A DNA stretch of 64,000 nt from Flavobacterium sp. CECT 9288 (GTDB taxonomy: Bacteria; Bacteroidota; Bacteroidia; Flavobacteriales; Flavobacteriaceae). This document shows, piece by piece, positions 43,385 to 52,183 of this stretch. A program made the translations under genes and the position numbers. Each line of letters begins with the position of its first letter. Positions within the stretch are counted from its first letter, which is position 1. The stretch spans positions 2,109,501-2,173,500 of the forward strand of contig NZ_OU957226.1 in assembly GCF_918731615.1 (NCBI RefSeq), in the 5' to 3' direction. The notes beneath the pieces are model-generated. The model had not been told where the DNA came from, did not search any database, and saw only the letters and a list, made by a program, of their open reading frames with translations.

Positions 43385-44179
43385 ATGAAAGAAAAAACTA
43401 CGTCTTCGCTAATAATATCAACTTACAACTGGCCAGAAGCACTGGAGCTTGTTTTGAAGAGTGCCTTAACACAATCTGTTTTTCCAAAAGAAATAGTTAT
43501 TGCAGATGACGGTTCAACAATTGAAACAAAAGACATGATAACATTTTATCAATCTAAGTTTCAAATACCGCTAATCCATGTATTCCATGAAGACAAAGGT
43601 TTTAGATTATCCGAAATTAGAAACAAAGCGATAAAAATAAGTTCTGGAGATTATATTATTCAGATAGATGGAGATGTAATTTTACATAAGCATTTCATCA
43701 AAGATCATCTCAAAATAGCCAAAGAAAATTGTTTTGTAAGAGGGAGCAGACTAAAAATGGAAGAAAATTTATCAAAAAAAATTTTAGCTAATAAGACTAT
43801 AAACGTCTCACTTTTTTCTAAAGGAATTAAAAACAGAGGAAATGGCATTCGATTCCCTTTTTTGACAAAACTTTTAATTTACAAAAAAGAAGATAAACTT
43901 AAAATGCTAGGATGTAATATGGCATTCTGGCGTAAAGATGTTTATAGAGTTAATGGATACGATAATAATTTACAGGGTTGGGGCTATGAAGATTCTGAAT
44001 TAGCTGCAAGACTAATTAATTGCAATCTAAAAAAAAGGGTGATGAAAAATATGGGGATAGTCTACCACATTTATCACAAAGAAAGAAATACTGATTCTGC
44101 AAATTCAAATTATAATATTCTAGAAAAAGCTGTAAATTCTAACCTAAAAATGGCAAAAAACGGCATTAATAACTTCTAA
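43385..44179 (+). CDS. Glycosyltransferase family 2 with GT7-like C-terminus
   Basis: A 264-residue GT-A enzyme. The N-terminal half has TYNWPEALELVLKSA, IADDGST and the metal-binding triplet in IDGDVI. The C-terminal half has the galactosyltransferase-like segment LGCNMAFWRKDVYRVNGYD followed by GWGYEDSELAARL, as in chondroitin-polymerase-like proteins. It is a paralogue of the gene at 45392, with the same order of motifs and near-identical stretches, separated by a Kdo-kinase-like gene on the other strand. Confidence 0.88.
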   Translation: MKEKTTSSLIISTYNWPEALELVLKSALTQSVFPKEIVIADDGSTIETKDMITFYQSKFQIPLIHVFHEDKGFRLSEIRNKAIKISSGDYIIQIDGDVILHKHFIKDHLKIAKENCFVRGSRLKMEENLSKKILANKTINVSLFSKGIKNRGNGIRFPFLTKLLIYKKEDKLKMLGCNMAFWRKDVYRVNGYDNNLQGWGYEDSELAARLINCNLKKRVMKNMGIVYHIYHKERNTDSANSNYNILEKAVNSNLKMAKNGINNF

Positions 44180-44429
44180 AGCTCAGCAGTAATATTGACA
44201 ATAGTTTTTACTATAACTTACTAAAAACATATTTTTTTACTCGTATTAAAAAGAATTTCACATACAAAATCTCTATTTAAGCCCAAAAATTAATTGCTAA
44301 ATACAGCTGGATTAGTAGGCATAAAAAAATAATTCTTAATGATTTTTGTCTATGAAAGCAATATATATTGCTTGTCAATTTTTTTTAGCATTATTTTTTT
44401 TAATATCATACCTAAATTCAAAAAATAAT

Positions 44430-45194
44430 TTACGATTTCCAAAATTTTAATTGCTTCTTTAACTTTCGTCTTTTTAAAAATTGCTCTTGAAATTTGTTTG
44501 TAAAAAACCACATTTTTTCAAATATTACTGCACTAGACTCATTATAATATTTAGCATATTCTTCACTCATAACTTCTACCATTTCTCTCTTATGTGTAAG
44601 CCTAGAAAAATTTTGCATTCTTTTGTTAAAATCCATATTTACATCAAAAGCCATTCTATTCAAATCGACCAAAAAGAATTCATATTTTCCGTTTGGCATT
44701 TTTTTGATCAATGTATTTCCAGCTGAATGATCTAAAAAAAATATTTTTTTTTCGTGTAAACTGAAAGTAAATTTGGTAAACTGTCTCAATATATTTTCAT
44801 GATCTGGGAAATCTGGATACCAGTCTAAATCTCTAAAAGTCAATTCAGTTTCAAGTTGTTCACTAACATAGAAGCTATTAACCAAACCAAGCCAGTTAAA
44901 CTTTTCAAGAAAAGCAATAGGCTGCGGTGTTCCTATTCCTTTCTGTAATAAGATTGTAGCATACTCAAAGGAACGTCTTGCTTTAGATTTTCTAAAATAT
45001 CTATACGCTATCTTGTTAATAAAATGAGGAATTTTAAAAGATTTAATATTTAAACTAAAATTCTTACTCTCAAAGACTTTTATTTCATTCCGATTCCCTT
45101 TTACAAGAAGAACTCCGTTATCATGAAAATTATTAACTAAGTCAATGATTTCGTCTTTACTAAATGAGGTATTTGAATTAATATTGCAGACCAT
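44430..45194 (-). CDS. Lipopolysaccharide kinase InaA-like protein
   Basis: A 254-residue protein with a small protein-kinase-like fold of the InaA/Kdo-kinase family. The catalytic loop is HEKKIFFLDHSAGNTLI (Asp in FLDHSAGN), and the metal-binding Asp follows in FFLVDLNRMAF. The Gly-rich loop is less clear. Such enzymes phosphorylate Kdo or heptose in the LPS inner core. This fits an LPS-core gene cluster, but the exact phosphate acceptor is inference. Confidence 0.8.
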   Translation of the reverse strand: MVCNINSNTSFSKDEIIDLVNNFHDNGVLLVKGNRNEIKVFESKNFSLNIKSFKIPHFINKIAYRYFRKSKARRSFEYATILLQKGIGTPQPIAFLEKFNWLGLVNSFYVSEQLETELTFRDLDWYPDFPDHENILRQFTKFTFSLHEKKIFFLDHSAGNTLIKKMPNGKYEFFLVDLNRMAFDVNMDFNKRMQNFSRLTHKREMVEVMSEEYAKYYNESSAVIFEKMWFFTNKFQEQFLKRRKLKKQLKFWKS

Positions 45195-45289
45195 TATATT
45201 GTATTGGGTAAACGTTTTAATTTTATCATTTCAATTTTTAAAGAAAATCCATATTGAAAATGTATAACATTAGAATCGATTTTATGTTG

Positions 45290-45297
45290 TAAATTTG
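45290..45297 (+). promoter_or_regulatory. -7 element TAAATTTG for glycosyltransferase at 45392
   Basis: Exact TAnnTTTG with an implied leader of about 90 nt. A/T-rich context lowers confidence. Confidence 0.4.
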
Positions 45298-45391
45298 CAT
45301 TATAAAAAACACAGCGTATACAAGCTATTTTTTATGAACATACAAATATAATTAAAATATCATCAAACGGCATAAATCAAACTAAATTAAC

Positions 45392-46198
45392 ATGAAAGTT
45401 TCATTACTTATTGCAACGTATAATTGGCCTGAAGCTCTATTATTAGTTTTAGAAAGCGTTAAAAATCAATCCGTTTTACCAAATGAAATAATCATTGCCG
45501 ATGATGGTTCCAATAACGAAACTCGACAAGTAATTGAAAATTTCAGAACAACAACAGTTATAGAATTACATCATATTTGGCAAGAAGATATAGGTTTTCG
45601 TTTGGCAGAAATTAGAAATAAAGCAATTGTAAAATCCCAATTCGAGTATATTATTCAAATCGACGGTGATGTAATTCTACACAAAGACTACATAAAAGAT
45701 CACATATATTATGCAGCAAAAAACACTTTTATCACTGGCCCCAGAGTACTTTTATTAAAAGAAACAACTCAATTTGCTTTAACAAGTAAAATAACAAAGT
45801 TTAATCCTTTTACAAGAAACATCAAAAATAGGTTCAATGCTATCCATGCTCCACTAATAAATCAATTAATACGACCTAAAAAGACTCCTGTCGAAAAATT
45901 AATTTTTAAAGTTCGTGGATGCAACATGAGTTTTTGGCGTCAAGATTTATTAGATATTAACGGTTATGAGGAAGATTTCAAAACTTGGGGAAGAGAAGAC
46001 TCTGATTTATCTGCTCGATTAATAAAAAAAGGAGTCGCATTACGAAAATTAAGATTAGCTGGAATCCAATATCATTTGAATCACAATGAACAAGAAAAAA
46101 ACAATATTGAACAAAACAATGCCATTTTAGATAAGAATAAGAAAGCAACTTCTTTTTGGTGCGAGAATGGAATATCGAAGCAAAATGAAATTCTATGA
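45392..46198 (+). CDS. Glycosyltransferase family 2 with GT7-like C-terminus
   Basis: A 268-residue paralogue of the gene at 43385. It has TYNWPEALLLVLESVKNQS, IADDGSNNET, the metal motif IDGDVI, then VRGCNMSFWRQDLLDINGYEE and TWGREDSDLSARL. Both catalytic halves are intact. It overlaps the next gene by 4 bp (ATGA), so these two are coupled and probably act on the same glycan. Confidence 0.88.
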   Translation: MKVSLLIATYNWPEALLLVLESVKNQSVLPNEIIIADDGSNNETRQVIENFRTTTVIELHHIWQEDIGFRLAEIRNKAIVKSQFEYIIQIDGDVILHKDYIKDHIYYAAKNTFITGPRVLLLKETTQFALTSKITKFNPFTRNIKNRFNAIHAPLINQLIRPKKTPVEKLIFKVRGCNMSFWRQDLLDINGYEEDFKTWGREDSDLSARLIKKGVALRKLRLAGIQYHLNHNEQEKNNIEQNNAILDKNKKATSFWCENGISKQNEIL

Positions 46199-47142
46199 GA
46201 TATTGTATAATAAGCTATGATTATTTTGGATATGACAAACATATTGTTATAGAACTCCAAAAAAGAAATTTGAATGTAACCCATATTGATATTAGCAAAT
46301 TTCATTTTTCTTACAGTAGTAAATTTCAAAAAATAAATAATTTTTTTACAAAGTTATTTTTCAAAAAAAACGTTAAGCAAATTGAGTTAAAAAAATTTAT
46401 TTTTAATCAATTATTACCACTTGGAAAACAAGACATAATACTTGTAATTCGTCCAGATTTAATATCCAGAGAGACTCATTTAGAAATTAAGAAGCAAACT
46501 TCTGAATATGTTTGCTACTTATATGACAGTTGTACTCGTTTCAATATTAAAAACTTAACAAAGGGGGTTTTTGAAAGAATTTATTCTTTTGACAAAGATG
46601 ATGTTGAAAAATTTGGTTTTATGACTTTAACCAATTATATTTTTCTTGAAAAAAAAGAAATAAGGAAATCATTTAAATTTCCAGTTTTTATAATAATGTC
46701 TGTTGATGAACGACTAACCGTTCTAAACTTACTTGTAGAAAAACTATACTCTTTAGGTATTGATAGCAAGTGCATTGTTATTAGTCCAAAAAACCCCGAA
46801 TCACTTCACCCAAGTATACAACATCTAAGAGAAAATATAAATCCTATTGAAGTTCAAAACTTGATGAATGAATCTGAAATTTTCATTGATTTAATTAGAA
46901 AAAACCATAACGGATTAAGTTTTAGAATTTTTGAAGCATTAGCTTTCCAGAGAAAAACAATTACCACAAATCAATCTATTAAGAATTATGATTTCTACAA
47001 TCCTAACAATATTTTAATTATTACTGAAAACGATATAAAAATAAACAAATCCTTTTTTGAAACATCCTATCAACCTATAAAAGATGAAATTTTTCACAAA
47101 TACTCTATACAAAATTGGGTAAATACGATATTTAAATTATAG
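46195..47142 (+). CDS. CgeB-like putative glycosyltransferase
   Basis: A 315-residue protein without signal peptide. It resembles the CgeB-like GT-B proteins often found in LPS loci: an N-terminal Rossmann-like half (MRYCIISYDYFGYDKHI), a central DDVEKFGF, and a C-terminal half with FIDLIRKNHNGLSFRIFEALAFQRKTITT, where the E-A-L-A-x-x-x-x-T stretch parallels the GT4 donor site. No strong catalytic motif was found. It may be a glycosyltransferase of an undefined family. It is coupled to the preceding GT2 gene. Confidence 0.55.
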   Translation: MRYCIISYDYFGYDKHIVIELQKRNLNVTHIDISKFHFSYSSKFQKINNFFTKLFFKKNVKQIELKKFIFNQLLPLGKQDIILVIRPDLISRETHLEIKKQTSEYVCYLYDSCTRFNIKNLTKGVFERIYSFDKDDVEKFGFMTLTNYIFLEKKEIRKSFKFPVFIIMSVDERLTVLNLLVEKLYSLGIDSKCIVISPKNPESLHPSIQHLRENINPIEVQNLMNESEIFIDLIRKNHNGLSFRIFEALAFQRKTITTNQSIKNYDFYNPNNILIITENDIKINKSFFETSYQPIKDEIFHKYSIQNWVNTIFKL

Positions 47143-47203
47143 AAAGTCTCCTTATATGATTTATATTTTACACTACTCTTTTACATAAAAAAGTAAAAGG
47201 TGA

Positions 47204-47262
47204 TTCCTGTTTTTTTTTAAACAATTACTTTATTGAATTAATATAAATTTAAAAAACAGGAA
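47204..47262. repeat. 12-bp inverted repeat TTCCTGTTTTTT with 35-bp spacer
   Basis: Perfect arms at 47204-47215 and 47251-47262 in the gap after the CgeB-like gene. It may be a weak terminator or a trace of a lost insertion; no gene lies inside. Confidence 0.4.
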
Positions 47263-47357
47263 CAAGAAGTGCTAATAAATAGAAATATTCTGATCCATTA
47301 AATTAGACAATCGAGTCATTTGAGTAGTTTAGGTTTAGCAAGTAAATCTAAAATTAT

Positions 47358-47365
47358 TACATTTG
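47358..47365 (+). promoter_or_regulatory. -7 element TACATTTG for the glycosyltransferase at 47401
   Basis: Exact TAnnTTTG, with a predicted leader of about 30 nt before the TTG start. Confidence 0.5.
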
Positions 47366-47400
47366 CTTTTTAAATACCTCAAAATAAAAATCACGATAAT

Positions 47401-48156
47401 TTGGAACCAAAAATAACAGCATTAGCAATCACTTTGAACGAAGAAGACAACGTAAAAAGATATGTCGAAAGTTTATCTTTTGCCGATGAAATTGTCTTTA
47501 TTGATTCAAATAGCACTGATGCTACAGTTTCAATAGCAAAAGATCTTGGAGTAAAGGTAATCCAAAGAAATTTCGACGATTTTTCAAAACAAAGAAGTTT
47601 TGCACTTCAGCAGGCAAAAAATGATTGGGTTGTGTTTTTTGACCTAGATGAAATTATAACTCCGGAACTTGGAGAAGAAATTGTTTCTGTCATTTCACTA
47701 AAAAATGATTTTGTTGCTTTTTACGTAAAGAGAATTTCTTTTTTTCTGGGAAAACAAATTAAATATGGAGGTTGTCAAACTGACAAATGCATTAGAATAT
47801 TTAACAAAAAATACTGTTCTTATAATGGTAATTTAGTTCATGAGTCAATTACCACTAATGGTAAAGTAGGTTTTTTGAAAAATCGTGTTAATCATTACAG
47901 TTATAAAAGCTTTGAAAATTACATTGAAAAACTAAATTTATACAGTAAACTACAGGCCGAAACACTATATCTAAAAAATAAGCGTCCAAATTTATATCAT
48001 TTTTTCATCCGTCCAAATTATCGATTTTGGTGGCAGTATATATACAGATTAGGCTTTCTTGATCAAAAAGAGGGATTCATTTTAGCATATATTCATTCAT
48101 TTGCAGTATTTAAACGTTATTTTCAGCTTTGGATGATGCATCGAAAGATTGATTAA
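47401..48156 (+). CDS. Glycosyltransferase family 2 (WaaE/KdtX-like)
   Basis: A 251-residue enzyme resembling the WaaE/KdtX branch of GT2, which adds glucose to the LPS inner core in other bacteria. Motifs: LAITLNEEDNVKRYVESL at the N-terminus, FIDSNSTDAT, the Asp pair in FFDLDEII, and LVHESI as the likely acid/base region. The basic C-terminal tail with Trp and Tyr fits membrane attachment. The start is TTG, placed by the N-terminal strand. It is the last intact gene of the glycan cluster. Confidence 0.85.
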   Translation: MEPKITALAITLNEEDNVKRYVESLSFADEIVFIDSNSTDATVSIAKDLGVKVIQRNFDDFSKQRSFALQQAKNDWVVFFDLDEIITPELGEEIVSVISLKNDFVAFYVKRISFFLGKQIKYGGCQTDKCIRIFNKKYCSYNGNLVHESITTNGKVGFLKNRVNHYSYKSFENYIEKLNLYSKLQAETLYLKNKRPNLYHFFIRPNYRFWWQYIYRLGFLDQKEGFILAYIHSFAVFKRYFQLWMMHRKID

Positions 48157-48195
48157 TTGATTTTCTATTTTAAATACATTAACTATAACAATTAT

Positions 48196-48529
48196 TTATT
48201 TTGAAAATAATCTTGATTTTAGTCTAATAAGCAAATCTGAAATCACAAAAACAATGGATATATCATTAGTATGTATATAAATAAGATTTGACTTTCTCTC
48301 AAACACTAAAGCTTTTAAATACCGATAATTTAATATCTATTGAGCTAGTTTTTTTTTTTGCATTAACAAAATTGATGTAATTATTTTCATAATCTTTGTG
48401 AAGTAAAGAATTCTCAACACCAATAATAATATTTTCAAAATCTAATTTTATTAATTCGGGAATCATATCAATCCTTTTTGTTCATTTCCCTCCACAACCT
48501 TTTGCTCCTGAAATGTGTAGTATTTTCAT
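48196..48529 (-). pseudogene. Decayed glycosyltransferase family 4 fragment
   Basis: Minus-strand reading from ATG 48529 gives MKILHISGAKGCGG, a typical GT4 start, then shifts frame. The remainder can be followed in pieces through other frames: NEQ, then DMIPELIKLDFENIIIGVEN and NSLLHKDYENN, then NLIYIHTNDISIVFVISDLL, ending at a stop at 48196. At least three frameshifts and loss of the whole donor domain show a dead gene. It lies just after the glycan cluster, so it records an older, larger locus. Confidence 0.8.
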
Positions 48530-48587
48530 ATTTATTATTCGTTTCTTTGCAAATAGAAACTTGTACCCTGAATTTTAAATATATTTA

Positions 48588-49157
48588 ATGGAAAATCTGA
48601 ACGAAGAAATACATAACGCTTTCGAAATAATAAAAGAAGGAGGTATTATTTTATACCCAACAGACACCGTTTGGGGAATAGGTTGCGACGCCACAAATCC
48701 TGAAGCTGTTGCCAAAATATACAAACTCAAACAAAGATCCGAAACACAAAGCATGATTGTTTTGATGAACGGAGAAAAAATGATGTACAATGTTTTTAAG
48801 GATATTCCTGAAGTAGCCTGGCAAATTATTGATCTTTCCGAAAAACCTACGACCATAATCTTAGACAAACCAAGAAATGTAGCTCCAAATTTAGTTTCAG
48901 GAGACAACTCATTAGGTATCCGCATTGTAAAAGAGCCTTTTTGCTTTAAGTTAATGGAAAAGATGAAAAAGCCACTGGTTTCAACATCAGCAAATATTTC
49001 GGGCCAACCTACCCCTATTGCTTTTAAAGATATTAGTCCAGAAATTATAAAAGGTGTAGACTATGTTGTAAATTTGCATCACGACAAAATAGCCGGTAAA
49101 CCTTCGACAATCATAAAATTGACTAATGATTCTCAGGTAAAAGTGATTCGGAAATAG
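48588..49157 (+). CDS. Sua5/YciO/YrdC family threonylcarbamoyl-AMP synthase
   Basis: A 189-residue protein of the YrdC/Sua5 family, which makes threonylcarbamoyl-AMP from Thr, bicarbonate and ATP for the t6A modification of tRNAs reading ANN codons. Signature elements: ILYPTDTVWGIGCDATN, the KLKQRSETQSMIVLM basic loop, and STSANISGQPTPI. It is the single-domain form without a C-terminal Sua5 domain. The gene is followed at once by the GxxExxY cassette. Confidence 0.9.
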   Translation: MENLNEEIHNAFEIIKEGGIILYPTDTVWGIGCDATNPEAVAKIYKLKQRSETQSMIVLMNGEKMMYNVFKDIPEVAWQIIDLSEKPTTIILDKPRNVAPNLVSGDNSLGIRIVKEPFCFKLMEKMKKPLVSTSANISGQPTPIAFKDISPEIIKGVDYVVNLHHDKIAGKPSTIIKLTNDSQVKVIRK

Positions 49158-49177
49158 TTTTTTTAGTATAATTTTTC

Positions 49178-49195
49178 ACCGCAGATTCGCAGATT
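49178..49195. repeat. Left inverted repeat of the GxxExxY cassette
   Basis: The 18-bp ACCGCAGATTCGCAGATT consists of two CGCAGATT copies in tandem after AC. It begins 21 bp after the Sua5-like stop. Its perfect inverse lies at 49611-49628. Confidence 0.9.
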
Positions 49196-49218
49196 ATTAA
49201 TCAATTTATTATTTTTTT

Positions 49219-49611
49219 ATGTCAGAAGAATATTCAATTAAAGATGAAACATACAAAATAATTGGAATTCTATTTGAGGTACATAAAAATTTAGGAAAAG
49301 GGTTTTCAGAAATAGTTTATAAAGATGCGCTGGAATATGAATTTAAGATTAATTTTATTCCGTTTGAACGTGAAAAAGAATTTCAAGTTCAGTATAAAAA
49401 CACCACTTTAAAACATAAATTTTATGCTGATTTTGTAGTTTACAGCAGCATAATACTTGAGGTAAAAACAGTTGAATGCTTCAATTCTAGTCATTATAAT
49501 CAATGTCTTAATTATTTAAAGGTATCAGGAAATGAATTGGCATTACTAGCAAACTTCAACGCAATATCCTTAGAATATAAACGGATAGTAAGTTCAAAAA
49601 AATTAAAATAA
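49219..49611 (+). CDS. GxxExxY protein, PD-(D/E)XK nuclease-like
   Basis: A 130-residue protein with the diagnostic motif GFSEIVY (residues 28-34) and a PD-(D/E)XK-like core: Asp in YADFVV and Glu-x-Lys in ILEVKTVE near residues 78-85, plus a helix with YNQCLNYLK. The family is reported widely in Bacteroidota without a firm function. The gene is enclosed by perfect 18-bp inverted repeats, the right one overlapping its stop codon, which suggests that gene and repeats travel as one unit. A nuclease role is fold-based inference. Confidence 0.88.
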   Translation: MSEEYSIKDETYKIIGILFEVHKNLGKGFSEIVYKDALEYEFKINFIPFEREKEFQVQYKNTTLKHKFYADFVVYSSIILEVKTVECFNSSHYNQCLNYLKVSGNELALLANFNAISLEYKRIVSSKKLK

Positions 49612-49628
49612 ATCTGCGAATCTGCGGT
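49611..49628. repeat. Right inverted repeat of the GxxExxY cassette
   Basis: Exact reverse complement of 49178-49195. It starts on the last base of the GxxExxY stop codon and ends 5 bp before the next start codon, so it is part of the leader of the CCA-adding enzyme gene. With one extra base on the left, a flanking ATTTTT/AAAAAT pair extends the symmetry. Confidence 0.9.
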
Positions 49629-49632
49629 AAAA

Positions 49633-51048
49633 ATGAATTACAAAACAGCCTTAAATAATAAAATTTTCGAAGTCATCTCTCAAGCTTCTCAAGAACTTAA
49701 CGTGGATAGTTATGTAATTGGTGGTTTTGTTAGAGATTTACTTTTGAACAGAAACTTTAAAAAAGACATTGATATTGTTGCTGTTGGTAGCGGAATTGAG
49801 TTGGCTTTAAAAGTGTCTCAATTGCTTCCTAACAAACCAAAAGTTCAGGTTTTCAAAACATACGGAACAGCAATGTTACGTTTTGAAGATACCGAAATTG
49901 AGTTTGTAGGCGCCAGAAAAGAATCCTATCAATCTGATAGTAGAAATCCTATTGTGGAAAACGGTACACTTCAAGATGATCAAAACCGACGCGATTTTAC
50001 AATCAATGCGCTTGCATTATCACTCAATAAAGACAATTTCGGAGAATTATTAGACCCTTTTAACGGTCTTGAAGATTTAAAAAACAAAATAATTAAAACA
50101 CCATTGGATCCAGATATTACTTTTTCTGATGATCCGTTGCGGATGTTGAGAGGCATTCGTTTTGCGAACCAATTAGAGTTTGAAATCGAAGAAAATTCGT
50201 TTCAATCCATCAAAAAGAATGCAGATCGAATCAAAATTATCTCAGGAGAACGTATTGTAGACGAATTGAATAAAATACTTTCTACTGACAAACCTTCTAT
50301 TGGGTTCTTATTACTATTCAAAACCGGACTTTTAGATCTAATTTTACCTGAATTAACAGCCTTAAATCAAGTAGAAGAAATAGAAGGTCACACCCACAAA
50401 AATAACTTCTACCACACGCTGGAAGTAGTTGACAATATATGCCCAAATACAGATGATGTATGGTTGCGCTGGGCTGCCTTATTACACGATATAGGCAAAG
50501 CTCCCACAAAACGTTTCACTAAAAAACAAGGTTGGACATTTCATGGGCACGAATTTCTAGGTGGGAAAATGGCTAAAAAAATATTTGAACGTTTGCATAT
50601 GCCGCTAAACCATAAAATGAAATTTGTACAAAAAATGGTCATGATGAGTTCCAGACCCATTGTACTTTCTCAAGATACCGTAACAGATAGTGCGGTGCGT
50701 AGATTGGTATTTGATGCGGGCGAAGATGTTGAGAATTTAATGACATTATGCGAAGCTGATATCACTACTAAAAACCCAAATAAATTTAAAAAATACCACA
50801 AAAATTTTGAAATAGTTCGAAAAAAAATTGTGGAAGTAGAGGAACGTGATCAGGTTCGTAATTTTCAACCTCCTATTACAGGAGAAGAGATTATGGAACA
50901 TTTCAATATCAAACCATCAAGAGAAATTGGTATCATCAAAGAAGCAATTAAAGAAGCAATCCTTGAGGGTGAAATCCCAAATGAGTACGATGCAGCTTTT
51001 GATTTTATGCTAAAAAAAGCATCTAAATTAGGTTTAGTCAAAGTTTAA
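49633..51048 (+). CDS. CCA tRNA nucleotidyltransferase with HD domain
   Basis: A 471-residue enzyme of the poly(A) polymerase/CCA-adding family that completes or repairs the 3' CCA of tRNAs. N-terminal nucleotidyltransferase motif GGFVRDLLL with the Asp pair in KDIDIVAVG, followed by [11 protein letters not shown] and [13 protein letters not shown] phosphohydrolase HD domain follows with [14 protein letters not shown] and LLHDIGKAP near residue 285. The layout is that of the bacterial CCA enzyme with HD domain. Its start is 5 bp past the right inverted repeat. Confidence 0.93.
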   Translation: MNYKTALNNKIFEVISQASQELNVDSYVIGGFVRDLLLNRNFKKDIDIVAVGSGIELALKVSQLLPNKPKVQVFKTYGTAMLRFEDTEIEFVGARKESYQSDSRNPIVENGTLQDDQNRRDFTINALALSLNKDNFGELLDPFNGLEDLKNKIIKTPLDPDITFSDDPLRMLRGIRFANQLEFEIEENSFQSIKKNADRIKIISGERIVDELNKILSTDKPSIGFLLLFKTGLLDLILPELTALNQVEEIEGHTHKNNFYHTLEVVDNICPNTDDVWLRWAALLHDIGKAPTKRFTKKQGWTFHGHEFLGGKMAKKIFERLHMPLNHKMKFVQKMVMMSSRPIVLSQDTVTDSAVRRLVFDAGEDVENLMTLCEADITTKNPNKFKKYHKNFEIVRKKIVEVEERDQVRNFQPPITGEEIMEHFNIKPSREIGIIKEAIKEAILEGEIPNEYDAAFDFMLKKASKLGLVKV

Positions 51049-51108
51049 CTATTGTGTATTCGTTTACTCCATTGAAATGAGATAATTTTACAAAAAAATA
51101 CAATTCTT

Positions 51109-52131
51109 GTGCAAAAATACTTTTTAAAATCAGCAAAAATAGCTCTCGTTTTAGTTTATCTAGTCATCTTTGCAGGTGCCTTTGTTCGATTAACTGGTTC
51201 TGGAATGGGCTGCCCAGACTGGCCTAAATGTTTTGGTTATTACATTCCGCCAACAGACCAAAAAGAGCTTTTGTTTACACCGAAAAAAGAGTACAATAAA
51301 GGCCAAGTAATTATAAAAGAAGAATCATTATTAGTTGCTAAAGAGGATTTTGTTGCTAAAGAAAATTTTGAAACAACTAATTGGACACCTTATCAAAAAC
51401 ACGATTATGCCATTTTTAATCCTATTCACACTTGGGTAGAATACATCAATAGGCTCTTTGGTGCATTAGCCGGAATTGCATGTATTATAACACTAGTGCT
51501 TTCTTTTGGATATAGAAAACAACAAAAAAATCTTATTTACATGTCCTTTTTTGTGTGTGTTCTTATGGCATTTCAGGCTTGGCTAGGGAAAACAGTTGTA
51601 GATTCTGTACTGAGTCCGTATAAAATTACCACACACATGCTCGCTGCTTTGTTAATCCTAGCCATACAACTTGTGGTTATTTACAGCGTGAAAACAATTA
51701 ACAAACCCGTGGTATTCAACACAAAATTCAATACTATTTTACTTGTTTCGTTAGCACTAACAATCGTACAGATTGTATTGGGTACAGATGTAAGAGAACA
51801 TGTTGACATTGTTTCTAAAACAGGAGCGCCAGAGGTCATGTGGCTTCAAAACCCAACTGTAGAATTTTACATTCACAGATCTTTTTCGATACTTGTACTG
51901 GCTATAAATGCTTATTTATTCTATATGAATAGCAAACTAAATTTAAATGCAAACAAATTAAAATGGGTCATATTCCTGCTTGCTTTTGAAATTATTTCGG
52001 GCATTGCAATGTATTATTTTGATTTCCCTTTTGGTACACAAACCATACATATTGTTCTTGCTACCCTCCTTTTTGGGGTTCAATTTTATTTGGTTTTAGA
52101 GTCATATTCACAAAGAAAAAAACAACTTTAA
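51109..52131 (+). CDS. ctaA: Heme A synthase (COX15/CtaA family)
   Basis: A 340-residue membrane protein converting heme O to heme A for aa3-type oxidases. Eight hydrophobic segments are seen, and conserved His residues occur in FNPIHTWVEYINRL, TTHMLAALL, IHRSFSI and IHIVLAT. An N-terminal RLTGSGMGCPDWPKCFG is typical of the family. The GTG start is supported by family length. A heme A enzyme implies an aa3-type oxidase elsewhere in the genome, in addition to the cbb3 enzyme here. Confidence 0.93.
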   Translation: MQKYFLKSAKIALVLVYLVIFAGAFVRLTGSGMGCPDWPKCFGYYIPPTDQKELLFTPKKEYNKGQVIIKEESLLVAKEDFVAKENFETTNWTPYQKHDYAIFNPIHTWVEYINRLFGALAGIACIITLVLSFGYRKQQKNLIYMSFFVCVLMAFQAWLGKTVVDSVLSPYKITTHMLAALLILAIQLVVIYSVKTINKPVVFNTKFNTILLVSLALTIVQIVLGTDVREHVDIVSKTGAPEVMWLQNPTVEFYIHRSFSILVLAINAYLFYMNSKLNLNANKLKWVIFLLAFEIISGIAMYYFDFPFGTQTIHIVLATLLFGVQFYLVLESYSQRKKQL

Positions 52132-52183
52132 AATCCGTTCTTGACTATATTGTCACATCTTTTTTTGCTTACTAATTATTAAA

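Noticed and set aside
47204..47262. Insertion-sequence remnant bounded by 12-bp inverted repeats
   Set aside because: The interior is 35 A/T-rich bases without coding trace or target duplication. The evidence is too weak for a mobile-element call.
49178..49628. Target-site duplication around the GxxExxY cassette
   Set aside because: The outer flanks match as inverted (ATTTTT and AAAAAT), not direct, sequence, so no duplication of a target site could be shown.
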